Source of the DNA: Ohessyouella blattaphilus
GTDB lineage: Bacteria; Bacillota; Clostridia; Lachnospirales; Lachnospiraceae
Assembly (NCBI RefSeq): GCF_024721265.1
Contig: NZ_JAMXOC010000009.1
Span: 1-64,000, forward strand
Reading direction: 5' to 3'
DNA: 64,000 nucleotides
The first letter of the stretch is position 1; every line of letters begins with the position of its first letter. Shown here one piece after another: positions 7,511 through 16,792 of the stretch. The position numbers were made by a program, and so were the translations under genes. The notes under the pieces were generated by a model that was not told where the DNA came from, did no database searches, and saw only the letters and a list, made by a program, of their open reading frames with translations.

Positions 7511-7984
7511 ATGGATTATTCAAAAGATCAATTTATCTATTCACTTATGCGCTTTAAAAAATCAATGGTAAACCTCTCTACCGAATGCGAAATGCAGATG
7601 AACGAATTGGCGATTTTAAGTACCATTGTGGGTAATTGCAGCGCCAAAGGCGAAGGGACAAACCTTGATGTTCACGATATTCAAATCAAGCTGCAAATCA
7701 CCAAGCCTGCTGTCTCCTATATTTTAAATACACTGGAAAAAAAGAACTATATTAAAAGAGAAATCGATCCTAAAGATCGGCGCAAACTCTCGATTACCGC
7801 TACGAAAGAGGGTTGTGAGGCAGAAAAGGCCTTTGCCAAAACCTACGACCAAGCCTGGAATACCATTATCGCTCGCTTTGGCGAAGATGACATGAAGACA
7901 TTAATCACATTACTTGGACGGCTAAACGATATTTGCGAGGAATTTTCCACCGACAAGTTTTGTAACGACAAAAATAAGACCTAG
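7511..7984 (+). CDS. MarR family transcriptional regulator
   Basis: A 157-residue winged-helix regulator. The helix-turn-helix region VHDIQIKLQITKPAVSYILNT and the wing KREIDPKDRRKLSITATKEG (DxRS-like DRR) are clear at about residues 57-105. The start is ATG 7511, preceded by AAAGGAG; in-frame codons from 7451 lie in the promoter and are not used. It stands alone between the glnS promoter region and the ftsH end, so its target genes are not evident. Autoregulation is suggested by the short palindrome at its -10 element. The ligand is unknown. Confidence 0.85.
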   Translation: MDYSKDQFIYSLMRFKKSMVNLSTECEMQMNELAILSTIVGNCSAKGEGTNLDVHDIQIKLQITKPAVSYILNTLEKKNYIKREIDPKDRRKLSITATKEGCEAEKAFAKTYDQAWNTIIARFGEDDMKTLITLLGRLNDICEEFSTDKFCNDKNKT

Positions 7985-8005
7985 CCAAAAGCAGGTCTTA
8001 TTTTT
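7970..8005. terminator. Bidirectional terminator between marR and ftsH
   Basis: AATAAGACCT/AGGTCTTATT stem with flanking A and T runs; the marR stop codon lies in the loop. Confidence 0.8.
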
Positions 8006-8012
8006 ATGAATT

Positions 8013-9863
8013 CTATGCAACTTGCGTGTTTTCCTTTAATAGTTCCATAAACTCTTCACCGGTAAGGTTTTCCTTTTCGATTAGATATTCAGAAATCCGC
8101 GTAAGTGAACTATGGTTTTCCTCTAATAGACGGGTAGCCTCTTGTTGACACGCCTCGATTAACTGGCGCACCTCTTCATCTACTAAGGCCGTGGTTTGTT
8201 CTGAACACGTCGTCACGTCTCGCCCATCTAAATATTGACTACTAGAGCTCTCTAGTCCCATCGAACCAAACTTCTCACTCATACCATACTGGGTAATCAT
8301 CTTTCTTGCCAGTTCGGTAGCCCGTTCAATATCATTTGATGCCCCGGTAGTAATGTCTCCAAACTCTACAACTTCCGCTGCCCGACCACCAAGTAAGGTC
8401 ATAATCTGTCCCTTCAGTTCACTCCGCGTATAAAGATAACGCTCTTCTTCTGGGGCATTCATTGTATAACCTAAGGCTCCCATAGTTCGGGGAACAATAG
8501 TAATCTTTTGCACTGGCTGAGCTTTCTTCTGCAAGGCCGATACCATTGCATGACCCACTTCATGAAAGGCCACCATCCGCTTTTCTTGAGGATTCAGAAT
8601 CCTCCCTTTCTTTTCCTTACCTGCAATCACCTCTTCTACCGCTACTAGAAGGTCGCTATGGGTAATCGCGTGATGTCCCTCTTTTACCGCATGGAGCGCC
8701 GCCTCATTGATCATGTTGGCTAAGTCGGCACCGGTAGCACCACTTGTAGCTAATGCAATTCCGTCAAAATCCACGTCATCACTCACTAATACCTTCGCTG
8801 CATGCACCTTTAGGATACTCTTTCTGCCTGGCAAATCAGGACGATCGACAATCACTCGGCGATCAAAACGTCCCGGGCGCAGTAACGCTTGGTCAAGAAT
8901 CTCAGGGCGGTTAGTCGCCGCAAGTACCAGGATTCCTTTGCCGGATTCAAAGCCGTCCATCTCGGACAGCAATTGATTCAGCGTCTGCTCTCTTTCATCA
9001 TTTCCGCCAAGGGCATTATCCCGACGTTTACCAATGGCATCAATCTCATCGATAAAAACAATACAGGGAACATTTTTAGCCGCATTTTGAAACAAGTCCC
9101 GCACCCGGCTAGCACCAACACCTACAAACATTTCCACAAACTCCGAACCCGACAGATGGAAAAAGGGAACTTTTGCCTCACCAGCTACAGCCTTTGCTAG
9201 AAGCGTCTTACCCGTTCCCGGTGGACCCACTAATAAGGCTCCTTTGGGCTGTTTGGCACCAATTCGGGCATACTTTTCGGGATCGTGTAGATAATCCACC
9301 ATCTCCATCAAACTCTCTTTGGCTTCATCCTGACCCGCCACATCGCGAAAAGTAACTCCCGTTTGCTCTTCTACACTATACATCTTGGCTTTTGACTTGC
9401 CGACGGCCCCCATACCGCCCATCATGCCACCTTCTCCGCCCGATCTGCGCATGGCACCACGTATCATCAAGACGTAAAAGCCGATTAGCAATAAAAAGGG
9501 CAACACGGAGATAAGCACGGATAGCAAGGTATTACTTCGATTAATGGTCTGAGTAAAATCCACATTGTTTGCCGTTAGCGTTTCTACTAATTTAGGATTG
9601 TCCATCGCCCCGGTCACGTATTCTTTATTCTTTTCGCCTTCGAGAACGTAACGTATTTCCGACTCGTTAATCTCGGCCTTAGCTACTTTGCCAGCTTCCA
9701 CCTGTCTTAAAAACTCGCTATAACTCACTTCATTACGGCTAGACATAACGCCTGGAAATAGAATGCTGCCGAGAAGAACTAGCATAAGTCCAAGAGAAAA
9801 CCAACGAAAGATACCTCCTTGTCGTCGCTTTTCTGGTTTTGATTCATTCGGTGTATTCTTCAT
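8013..9863 (-). CDS. ftsH: ATP-dependent zinc metalloprotease FtsH
   Basis: A 616-residue membrane AAA+ protease for quality control. Two transmembrane helices (about residues 20-40 and 117-137) flank a small extracellular domain. Walker A GPPGTGKT and Walker [12 protein letters not shown] are present, followed by the arginine-finger region [20 protein letters not shown]. The zinc site is HEVGH, with a C-terminal Asp ligand region. A GGMMGGMG stretch sits between membrane and AAA parts. Ribosome sites AAGGAGG and AAGGAG stand in tandem before the ATG. The C39-like protease gene ends 5 bases upstream, so both are probably co-transcribed. Confidence 0.97.
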   Translation of the reverse strand: MKNTPNESKPEKRRQGGIFRWFSLGLMLVLLGSILFPGVMSSRNEVSYSEFLRQVEAGKVAKAEINESEIRYVLEGEKNKEYVTGAMDNPKLVETLTANNVDFTQTINRSNTLLSVLISVLPFLLLIGFYVLMIRGAMRRSGGEGGMMGGMGAVGKSKAKMYSVEEQTGVTFRDVAGQDEAKESLMEMVDYLHDPEKYARIGAKQPKGALLVGPPGTGKTLLAKAVAGEAKVPFFHLSGSEFVEMFVGVGASRVRDLFQNAAKNVPCIVFIDEIDAIGKRRDNALGGNDEREQTLNQLLSEMDGFESGKGILVLAATNRPEILDQALLRPGRFDRRVIVDRPDLPGRKSILKVHAAKVLVSDDVDFDGIALATSGATGADLANMINEAALHAVKEGHHAITHSDLLVAVEEVIAGKEKKGRILNPQEKRMVAFHEVGHAMVSALQKKAQPVQKITIVPRTMGALGYTMNAPEEERYLYTRSELKGQIMTLLGGRAAEVVEFGDITTGASNDIERATELARKMITQYGMSEKFGSMGLESSSSQYLDGRDVTTCSEQTTALVDEEVRQLIEACQQEATRLLEENHSSLTRISEYLIEKENLTGEEFMELLKENTQVA

Positions 9864-9868
9864 ACTCC

Positions 9869-10498
9869 TTAAAACCTCCTTCTTCTGCTACTATCAATGG
9901 TTACAAAGGCGCCACCACCGGTGGTCGTCGCTAACCAACGTTCAAGGTCAATTTCCGTGCGCTCACCTTGGTCATACATGGTCACCTTAGAGACCGATTC
10001 CAGACCGATTAAGGTAACCCAGTGCCAGTTATCGAGATTGTGCAAAGCCCCATTGGAAAGGTTAAGAAAAGCCACTGGTCGATTACTGGCAAATGCTTCT
10101 TTTAAAAATCCTTCTAGTTCCTGTACTGTCGGTCGCGTGGCCACCTCCTTAGGCACTTCTAATGTCTGAGTTTTAATCCGGTATCCCCGGTCCCGTCCAA
10201 AACGAGTCACGCCTTTTGTAAAGGTAGAGGCCTTATCCACTCCACGCAGCCCCGGTGTCACATAGCGCCATAACGCTTCCATTAACCGTATCATATCCGC
10301 CTTCTTCGTCCCATCTCCAGCAAAAAGTAGTTGCCCTTCTGGTCTTGTTGCCGCTAAATACCACAGTAGGTTTGCTGCCGCTGTCGGCCCGCACCCGCTC
10401 ATCCGCTGTAACCAAGATGAGTACCATTCTTGGTGGGCTCCATAAGAGACGCTGGCCTCTTCATCGATATGTAAAAGTTCCGGTTCCTCAATCATCAT
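9869..10498 (-). CDS. C39/papain-like cysteine peptidase family protein
   Basis: A soluble protein of about 210 residues with the order of a papain-fold protease: SGCGPTAAANLLWYL (candidate nucleophile Cys), then DNWHWVTLIG (His), then YDQGE (Asp). The family is common in Clostridia, but no member's substrate is known to me. The reading frame is open from 10591, but a strong promoter occupies 10563-10591, so translation must start further in. Candidates are the double Met at 10498/10495, or a rare ATT at 10522, which is the only one with a good GAAGGTGG site. It precedes ftsH by 5 bases. Confidence 0.7.
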   Translation of the reverse strand: MMIEEPELLHIDEEASVSYGAHQEWYSSWLQRMSGCGPTAAANLLWYLAATRPEGQLLFAGDGTKKADMIRLMEALWRYVTPGLRGVDKASTFTKGVTRFGRDRGYRIKTQTLEVPKEVATRPTVQELEGFLKEAFASNRPVAFLNLSNGALHNLDNWHWVTLIGLESVSKVTMYDQGERTEIDLERWLATTTGGGAFVTIDSSRRRRF

Positions 10499-10562
10499 TT
10501 TCGTTTCTGTAATTGTCTTAATATCGTCCACCTTCTTTTTATCTTTTTTAAATGTTAACCTC

Positions 10563-10591
10563 ATAATAATTAAACATTTAACTATTGTCAA
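10563..10591 (-). promoter_or_regulatory. Promoter of the peptidase-ftsH operon
   Basis: TTGACA (10586-10591), 17 bases, TATTAT (10563-10568). It overlaps the apparent 5' part of the reading frame and therefore limits the possible start codons. Confidence 0.7.
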
Positions 10592-10618
10592 TGAATCATC
10601 CGCAGTTCACCAAAAGTT

Positions 10619-10656
10619 CAAAAAAAAGAGAACTGTTTAGGAAACAGCTCTCTTCC
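10619..10656 (-). terminator. Terminator of the aconitase X operon
   Basis: AGAGAGCTGTTT/AAACAGTTCTCT stem, read on the minus strand, followed by eight T. Confidence 0.8.
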
Positions 10657-10676
10657 CTTTCACTTATTATTAATTA

Positions 10677-11120
10677 TCACTTTACTTCTACCACACCATC
10701 TTCTTTGATTTCGATTAGCATACCATCTTTTACGAAATCGAGAAAGTCCTTTCCCAAAGAATCAATAACGGGCATCTTCACCTCGTCTAACCACACATCT
10801 GCGAGAATCGCCCCCGCTCCTGCGAGAGAATCGATTGGTTCTGAAAAAAGCATACACGCAGGTTGGCGCTTCATCGCACAAGCACAATATAATACTAAGC
10901 CGCCTGTGGTAGAGCCAATGGTTTGCGGGAGGCAAAGAGCCTTTCCTGCCATCTCTTTCCCATATAAATCGGTGTTGTTTTGGTCGCCACACGTGGCCAT
11001 CTTATCACCAAACTGTAACGCTTTTTGAAAAGAAGCCAAGGTATTCACGCCTCCCCGAGATACCAGTGCCGGTGCACTTATCAATCCCGGAGTTACGACT
11101 CTGCCATGAAAACTCTTCAT
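10677..11120 (-). CDS. Aconitase X swivel subunit (DUF126)
   Basis: A 147-residue small subunit of aconitase X. The family pattern FHGRVVTPGLISAPALVS is at the N terminus and GSTTGGLVLYCA is in the middle; the latter corresponds to the conserved GSTTG-S loop that contacts substrate. The protein is encoded directly after the large subunit with a 4-base ATGA overlap, the usual arrangement. AcnX enzymes dehydrate cis-3-hydroxy-L-proline in characterised bacteria, or mevalonate 5-phosphate in archaea. Which applies here cannot be told from the sequence. It is the last gene of a three-gene operon ended by a terminator. Confidence 0.9.
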   Translation of the reverse strand: MKSFHGRVVTPGLISAPALVSRGGVNTLASFQKALQFGDKMATCGDQNNTDLYGKEMAGKALCLPQTIGSTTGGLVLYCACAMKRQPACMLFSEPIDSLAGAGAILADVWLDEVKMPVIDSLGKDFLDFVKDGMLIEIKEDGVVEVK

Positions 11121-12409
11121 AAGGCTCCCCCCTTTCCGCTGATTTTTTGCAGAATTTCTTCGTCTGTATAGTATCTAGCGCTAGTATAAGTACGAAGTTT
11201 ATTGCTCGATGTAATAATTGGCATCTTAGTACTTAGCGGGTTGTTCATATACATCAGCGGACAGATGTAAGAGAGGATGATTCCTGTGTTTTTTAGCCGA
11301 GTAGCGTATTCTGTTTCCGAGAATTTCTTTATCACCGCCGGCGCCGAAGTAAATACCGTGGGAATCACTACCTTTTTATTCCCTGACTCTAAAAGCCCTG
11401 CCTCTACTTTTTCTGTCCAGCTGATAAGCTGGTTGAAACTCATATGAGGACAGCCCATAAAACATAGCTTCGGCTTGTCCTCTTTGTTCTTCCAAATCAC
11501 TGGATAGCTGTCATAGACCCGCTGCAGTTCCTCGTCATCAATGACATAGGTTTTAGCGCCATCTTTAATAAGTCCCCGCTTTTCCTGCCTTGCTTCGGGC
11601 GTAATCCCTTCTACATGATACAAGCCCACCGCTCCATTTGAAGCAGTGGCCGCTCCCATATCTTTCAAATACGTTTTGGCGGCTTCATCGGGTTCTCCTA
11701 GCCAAGTATCCAGTCCGACAATGTAGGGAACCTCCTCCATTACTTTCATCCCGATGGCCGAGCCAAGAAGCTGAGCTTCCGGCTTTTTCGTCGTCTTAAT
11801 CTCAATCATCCAATCCGCTTTACGTCCTTCATCTGTAAGTAGCCCAAAATACGGAACGTAGCCTACAACCGCACCCATCAAGTCAATAATACCGGAATTG
11901 CGATTACACCTTGCTCCTAATACTGAGTTCGCATAGACTACTGCCGAGGATTCCGACCAAGATAAGATTTCGCCTTGCTTTGGTGTGTTTCCGACTTCAT
12001 CCAAATAGCAAGCACAAGTAAAGGCATCTTTCTCCAGTAGACCCAGTTTATTAAGTTGCTCCTCGTAGAAATCCTGCTTGCTATACATAAAATGCTTGAA
12101 AACGATATTTTGAATAAAGGAACTGGGCACATTGCTATCTAGGGGTCTTGGATCAACGGTGAATTTCTGTTCGGAGATACAGTCTTCGCGAATCAACTTA
12201 TCCATCAAATCATAAACCGGACCTAACGCTTTTAGGCCAAAGGATGTAACCAAGTGATTATACTTGCTCGTAACAGGAACCATCTCGGTAGCCTCAAATA
12301 ACTCCCCGTAACGGATCATCGTCTCCATTACCTTGGCCTTTATCTCGCCCTCGCTTCCCTTTAGAATATCCGCTTGCGCTTCTGTTAGTTTCATCTTATA
12401 ATTCGTCAT
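11117..12409 (-). CDS. Aconitase X catalytic subunit (DUF521)
   Basis: A 430-residue catalytic subunit of an aconitase-superfamily dehydratase. Cysteines that could bind the small Fe-S cluster lie in GARCNRNSG (about residue 170), CFMGCPHMSF (about 318) and SYICPLMYMN (about 383); the Gly-rich PHMSF region is characteristic of the family. Length is typical. It is translationally coupled to the small subunit and follows an old-yellow-enzyme gene by 16 bases. Known bacterial members convert cis-3-hydroxy-L-proline to delta-1-pyrroline-2-carboxylate. The flavoenzyme partner makes a different unsaturated substrate possible. Confidence 0.88.
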   Translation of the reverse strand: MTNYKMKLTEAQADILKGSEGEIKAKVMETMIRYGELFEATEMVPVTSKYNHLVTSFGLKALGPVYDLMDKLIREDCISEQKFTVDPRPLDSNVPSSFIQNIVFKHFMYSKQDFYEEQLNKLGLLEKDAFTCACYLDEVGNTPKQGEILSWSESSAVVYANSVLGARCNRNSGIIDLMGAVVGYVPYFGLLTDEGRKADWMIEIKTTKKPEAQLLGSAIGMKVMEEVPYIVGLDTWLGEPDEAAKTYLKDMGAATASNGAVGLYHVEGITPEARQEKRGLIKDGAKTYVIDDEELQRVYDSYPVIWKNKEDKPKLCFMGCPHMSFNQLISWTEKVEAGLLESGNKKVVIPTVFTSAPAVIKKFSETEYATRLKNTGIILSYICPLMYMNNPLSTKMPIITSSNKLRTYTSARYYTDEEILQKISGKGGAL

Positions 12410-12425
12410 CTTTTATCGCCCCCTT

Positions 12426-14480
12426 TCAGACCTTCATGGCCGCTTCGTAGGCGCTCCAGATAACAGAACGCAAATTACCAACCTTCAAGCAGTCGCCTAC
12501 TAACTTAGCTCCCTTACCTTCAGCTGGCTCTGGATTCGCGATATACCCGGCTGAGCTTATCACAGTATCACAATCAATTTTAATCTCATTGCCCGCTTTC
12601 GTTTGGCAAGTTATACCTGTATCCGTTACCTCCTTAAGAGTAGTGTCCAAATATACCGGGACTTTATGAAGGGCAAACCATTCTCGAAGATAGGAACTAT
12701 TAGCTAAACAGACGCCCTTCTGAGAAATTAAGTCATCCTTCATCTCGACAATGCTCGTTTCCTTCCCTTCTAAAGCGAGTTCATAGGCGATCTCACAACC
12801 GGTTAAGCCGCCGCCCACTACCACCACTGACTGACCTACAGGAGCACCATTTAGATAGTCACAAGCTTCAATCATCTTCTCATGACCGGGAACACTCTTT
12901 AGAATTCTTGGAATCGCACCAGTGGCGATAATAACTTCCTCACTGCCAAACTCATTAAGGCTCTGAATCTCCCGTCCTAAGTGAACTTCGATATTCAGGG
13001 TCTCCATCTGTCGTCGATACCAAGCTAGCAAATCGCGAAGCTTATCCTTATAAGACTCCGCACTGGCAGGAATAAACGTCCCGCCCAAAACTTCCGCTTT
13101 CTCATAAATAATCGGTTCATGCCCTCTTAGCTTTAACACCCGTGCGGTTTCCATGCCACCAATGCCACCCCCAATAATGTGTACTTTCTTAGGAGTCGTA
13201 GTCTTCGTAAGGTGATGCTTATCCCATTGCATCACTTCGGCATTCACCGCACATCTTGCCAAATGCAGGCTATCGGATAAATCTTGATCGTTAGGAACGC
13301 CCTTATAGTGACACATATTAAAACAACCGTTATGGCACAAAATACAAGGGCGAATATCCTCTTCCCGGTCTTCGATCGTCTTTGTGAGCCACTGAGTATC
13401 CGCTAAGAACGGACGCGCGAAGCCCGCGCCATCAATTTTCCCTGCGGCTACTGCTTCCGCTGCCGTATAAATATCCATACGTCCCGCACACACTACCGGA
13501 ATATCCACATACTTTTTGATATGCTTAACATCTGCCAAATTACAGTTTTCTGGCATATAAATTGGCGGATGCGCCCAGTACCACGCATCATACGTGCCAT
13601 TGTCACAGTTGAGCATATCATAACCTGCATCTTGAAGATATTTTGCCGCCTTCTCTGACTCTGCCATATCTCGACCTACTTCGACAAACTCTTCACCAGG
13701 TAATGCTCCTTCCCTAAAGCCCTTAGTCATAGAACGCACACTATACCTAAGTGACACTGGAAAGTCCGCACCGCACGCCTTTTTAATCGCTTGCACTATC
13801 TCAACGGCAAAGCGGTAACGATTTTCAAAAGAACCGCCGTATTGGTCTGTACGATGATTGACGTATTTGAAGGTAAACTGATCAAGCAGATACCCTTCAT
13901 GTACCGCGTGAATCTCGACGCCGTCGACCCCTGCGTACTGAAGCAACTTCGCCGTTTTCGCAAAGGCCTCTACAAACTCCTGAATCTCCGCCACCGTCAT
14001 CTCCCTTGAAGGCACCTTATCCGACCAGCGATTTGGTGAAGCACTAGGAGCGGCTGTAATCTTATCAAGGTCCATGAAAGGTTTTGATAGAACTCTCAAG
14101 GCTTTGTTCGTATAAAGAGTCTCCATCAACTTACTAATTGTAAACGATCTACCAAAGCCAGCGGTTAACTGTACAAATAGCTTTGCTCCTGTTTTGTGAA
14201 ATTCCGGCATCCAGGCTTTCAAATCCTCATACATTTTTTCGTTCTTATAAAGCCACTGTCCGAACATCGGGTTATACACCGGTTGGCATCCAGGTAATAC
14301 CAAGCCCGCGTGATTCTTGGCCACATCCATAATAAATCTGGAACCGACCTTGTCAAAGTGGTTCTTTTCCATCCAACCTAAAAGATTGGTTCCCCCCATG
14401 GACGTTAATACAATCCGGTTCTTAATCTCACAATTCCCGATTTGCCATGGTGTGAATAATGGGTTTAGTCTCTGATCCAT
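12426..14480 (-). CDS. NADH:flavin oxidoreductase, 2,4-dienoyl-CoA reductase type
   Basis: A 684-residue three-cofactor oxidoreductase. The N-terminal old-yellow-enzyme TIM barrel (about 1-340) binds FMN, with HAVHEGYLLDQF carrying active-site residues. CILCHNGCFNMCHYKG (about 375-395) holds cysteines for the 4Fe-4S cluster. The C-terminal half has two dinucleotide folds, IIGGGIGGMETARVL and VVVGGGLTGCEIAYEL, for FAD and NAD(P). The start is ATG 14480, 7 bases after AAGGAGG; the ATG at 14486 is too close to that site. It heads the operon with aconitase X. Relatives reduce enoate C=C bonds, including bile-acid and dienoyl-CoA substrates; the substrate here is unknown. Confidence 0.88.
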   Translation of the reverse strand: MDQRLNPLFTPWQIGNCEIKNRIVLTSMGGTNLLGWMEKNHFDKVGSRFIMDVAKNHAGLVLPGCQPVYNPMFGQWLYKNEKMYEDLKAWMPEFHKTGAKLFVQLTAGFGRSFTISKLMETLYTNKALRVLSKPFMDLDKITAAPSASPNRWSDKVPSREMTVAEIQEFVEAFAKTAKLLQYAGVDGVEIHAVHEGYLLDQFTFKYVNHRTDQYGGSFENRYRFAVEIVQAIKKACGADFPVSLRYSVRSMTKGFREGALPGEEFVEVGRDMAESEKAAKYLQDAGYDMLNCDNGTYDAWYWAHPPIYMPENCNLADVKHIKKYVDIPVVCAGRMDIYTAAEAVAAGKIDGAGFARPFLADTQWLTKTIEDREEDIRPCILCHNGCFNMCHYKGVPNDQDLSDSLHLARCAVNAEVMQWDKHHLTKTTTPKKVHIIGGGIGGMETARVLKLRGHEPIIYEKAEVLGGTFIPASAESYKDKLRDLLAWYRRQMETLNIEVHLGREIQSLNEFGSEEVIIATGAIPRILKSVPGHEKMIEACDYLNGAPVGQSVVVVGGGLTGCEIAYELALEGKETSIVEMKDDLISQKGVCLANSSYLREWFALHKVPVYLDTTLKEVTDTGITCQTKAGNEIKIDCDTVISSAGYIANPEPAEGKGAKLVGDCLKVGNLRSVIWSAYEAAMKV

Positions 14481-14523
14481 CTTCATGCCTCCTTTTTAGC
14501 TCTCGGTTAATAGAGTTCCGCCT

Positions 14524-14549
14524 ATATTTGACTAAATTATATCAAATAT
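14524..14549. promoter_or_regulatory. Inverted repeat over the OYE-AcnX promoter
   Basis: ATATTTGA and TCAAATAT are perfect 8-base inverted arms separated by 10 bases. The minus-strand TATAAT (14536-14541) lies between the arms, with a weak TGGTTA -35 at 14559-14564. The position fits an operator controlling the operon. Confidence 0.5.
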
Positions 14550-14563
14550 ATCGAATAATAACC

Positions 14564-14598
14564 AGAAAAAAAGGGCCTACGATTTCTCGTAAACCCTT
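14564..14598 (-). terminator. Terminator after tRNA-Thr
   Basis: AAGGGTTTACGA/TCGTAGGCCCTT imperfect stem followed on the minus strand by a run of T. Confidence 0.7.
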
Positions 14599-14609
14599 GC
14601 ACATTTAAA

Positions 14610-14682
14610 AGCTGCCAAGCGGACTTGAACCGCCGACCTCCGCCTTACCAAGGCGACGCTCTACCTACTGAGCCATGGCAGC
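14610..14682 (-). tRNA. tRNA-Thr (GGT)
   Basis: Cloverleaf read on the minus strand: acceptor GCTGCCA/TGGCAGC, D arm, anticodon stem TCGCC/GGCGG with loop TTGGTAA giving anticodon GGT, and T arm with GGTTCAAGTCC. CCA is not encoded. It reads ACC/ACT codons, the same codon class as the T-box specifier at 1076. Confidence 0.95.
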
Positions 14683-14737
14683 ATATAAGGCAAACTGCAA
14701 GATATAATATACCGTAGCCAGTCTACCCTTGTCAATG

Positions 14738-16045
14738 CTATTTTTCTATTTTCTCGATTTTTTTCGTAATTGTTTCCATGATCCGATGACTTTCCACATC
14801 CTTAACCTGAATCACAAGGTTGTTGGTCTCAAAAATAAAGCTTTCATGGTCCTCAGGTATACGATCGATTTCTTTAAGAATAAAGCCACCGAAGGTATCG
14901 TAATCTCCCTCTGGAAGCTCTATATCAAGAGCCTTTTCCACGGACTGAATATCCGCTGCCCCTTGGATAATCCATTCATTTTCCGAGCGCTGCTCAATTT
15001 CTTGTGGCTGAACCTCTTCCTGCAAATCATAAAGGTTACCAACCAGCTCTTCCACTAGATCATGAAGGGTAATGATTCCCGTTAGACCACCGTATTCGTC
15101 TAAGACGACGGCAAAATAAAGGCGGGTGTCTTGCATTTTGCGGAAGAGCACATTAGCTTTCATTGTCTCCGGCACAAAATGTGGCTTTTCAAGAGCCTCT
15201 GTCAGCGCTTTTTCCTTCGTCCGCTCCTTTAGGCGAAAATAAGTCTTTGTATTGAGAATGCCGATTATATTCTCCCGATTTTCTTTAAAGACCGGGTAAT
15301 TGGTGTGATGACTCTCATAGATTACTTCATCCCAGGCCGCTAAGTCTTCATCGGCATCCAATAGCAGCGTATCCGTTCGGTGGGTACAGATCTGCTCTAC
15401 GTCCATATCATCAAACTCAAAGACATTTTCGATAAAATTCGTTTCTTCAGAATCGATATTCCCCTGAGAGCGGCTTTCTAGCACTAACATCCGAATCTCT
15501 TCTTCGGTAACCTGCTCCCCTTCTTCATTAGGGTTGATACCTAGGAGACGCAGGACCCCATTGGTAGACTTGGTCAAGATAAATACTAACGGAGCAAATA
15601 CTTTCGCTACCCCATAAAGCAAACCCGACATTCCTAGCGCCATCGACTCGGTTTTCTTCATGGCAATTCGCTTAGGTACTAATTCACCAAAAACCAAGGT
15701 AAAGTAAGATAACACCAGCGTAATCACCACCACGGCAATGGTATTTAAAACAGAGCGAGGAATCCCTACTCCAAGGCCAATTAGACCATCGGCTAAAGGT
15801 CCTGCAAAGCTATCGGCGGCAAACGCACTGCCTAAGAGTCCTGCTAAAGTAATAGCCACCTGAATAGTCGCCAAGAACTTAGCCGGCTGTTCGGTTAAAG
15901 CAAATAGGCGCTGGGCTCTCTTATCACCTTTTTCTGACATGTTTTTAAGCTTTGTTTCATTCATAGAAATCACGGCAATCTCCGCGCTAGCAAAAATCGC
16001 ATTTAAAAAAATCAGAACAATTTGCAGAATTAACGGTGCAATCAT
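14738..16045 (-). CDS. CNNM/CBS-domain membrane protein (hemolysin C family)
   Basis: A 435-residue membrane protein of the CNNM/CorB type. The N-terminal DUF21 region (about 1-190) has four hydrophobic segments and the family signature FASAEIAVISMNETKL. A CBS pair (about 200-335) and a C-terminal CorC_HlyC transporter-associated domain (about 345-430, with GGFILKEIDRIPE) follow. CorB/CNNM relatives move Mg2+ or Co2+; the older hemolysin name is not a function claim. The ribosome site is GGAGGTCG. It lies immediately after rlmB (stop and start adjacent), so the two are likely in one operon with cysS-mrnC. Confidence 0.88.
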   Translation of the reverse strand: MIAPLILQIVLIFLNAIFASAEIAVISMNETKLKNMSEKGDKRAQRLFALTEQPAKFLATIQVAITLAGLLGSAFAADSFAGPLADGLIGLGVGIPRSVLNTIAVVVITLVLSYFTLVFGELVPKRIAMKKTESMALGMSGLLYGVAKVFAPLVFILTKSTNGVLRLLGINPNEEGEQVTEEEIRMLVLESRSQGNIDSEETNFIENVFEFDDMDVEQICTHRTDTLLLDADEDLAAWDEVIYESHHTNYPVFKENRENIIGILNTKTYFRLKERTKEKALTEALEKPHFVPETMKANVLFRKMQDTRLYFAVVLDEYGGLTGIITLHDLVEELVGNLYDLQEEVQPQEIEQRSENEWIIQGAADIQSVEKALDIELPEGDYDTFGGFILKEIDRIPEDHESFIFETNNLVIQVKDVESHRIMETITKKIEKIEK

Positions 16046-16789
16046 TTATTTTCGACCTCCCAAACGCTGTCTAACAATCTCATAAGCTAATATTCCCGTC
16101 GCCACTGAGGCATTCAAAGAGTCAATTTGCCCTTGCATGGGAATCTGGGCAAGAAAATCACAGTTTTCTTTGACCAATCTTCCCAGTCCTTCCCCTTCAT
16201 TACCAATTACTAAGCCGATCGGTCCTGTTAAGTTCTGGCGATACATGACCTCACCGGTCATATCTGCCCCCACAAACCACAAACCCTTTTCTTTTAGTTC
16301 TTTCATCGTCTGGACTAAGTTAGTTACCTTGGCCACCGGCGTATAGTTAAGAGCCCCTGCCGAAGTCCTCGCTACTACTCCTGTCAGTCCTGCGGCTCTT
16401 CGCTTCGGAATAATGACTCCGTGAGCCCCGGCTTGATTGGCGGTTCGGATAATGGCTCCTAAGTTATGAGGGTCTTCGATTTCGTCCAAAAGAATAAGAA
16501 ACGGATCTTCTTCTCGCTCTTTTGCAAGAGCTAGCATATCCTCTACGCTTCCGTACTCGTAAGCTGCCACATAGGCGATTACTCCTTGGTGTTTTCCCGT
16601 TTCTGACATCCCGTTTAGGCGATCTTTCGTTACAAAATTTAGAATTACATCTCGCTTTTTCGCTTCCCGAACAATGGTCTGTAAGGGACCTTCATGGCTA
16701 CCTTCTAAGATAAACACCTTATCCACTGGCTTATCTGCTCGTAGCGCCTCTAAGACCGGATTACGGCCTTCTATTTTCGAATCATTCAC
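16046..16789 (-). CDS. rlmB: 23S rRNA 2'-O-methyltransferase RlmB (SpoU/TrmH family)
   Basis: A 247-residue SPOUT methyltransferase that methylates 23S rRNA G2251 in characterised homologues. The N-terminal substrate-binding domain (EGRNPVLEALRAD) is followed by the three SpoU motifs: LLDEIEDPHNLGAIIRTA, LVIGNEGEGLG and IPMQGQIDSLNASVATGIL. The start is a GTG at 16789, 9 bases after AAGGAG. mrnC ends 3 bases upstream. Clustering of cysS, mrnC and rlmB is a standard Firmicutes arrangement, which supports the call. Confidence 0.94.
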   Translation of the reverse strand: MNDSKIEGRNPVLEALRADKPVDKVFILEGSHEGPLQTIVREAKKRDVILNFVTKDRLNGMSETGKHQGVIAYVAAYEYGSVEDMLALAKEREEDPFLILLDEIEDPHNLGAIIRTANQAGAHGVIIPKRRAAGLTGVVARTSAGALNYTPVAKVTNLVQTMKELKEKGLWFVGADMTGEVMYRQNLTGPIGLVIGNEGEGLGRLVKENCDFLAQIPMQGQIDSLNASVATGILAYEIVRQRLGGRK

Positions 16790-16792
16790 TGA

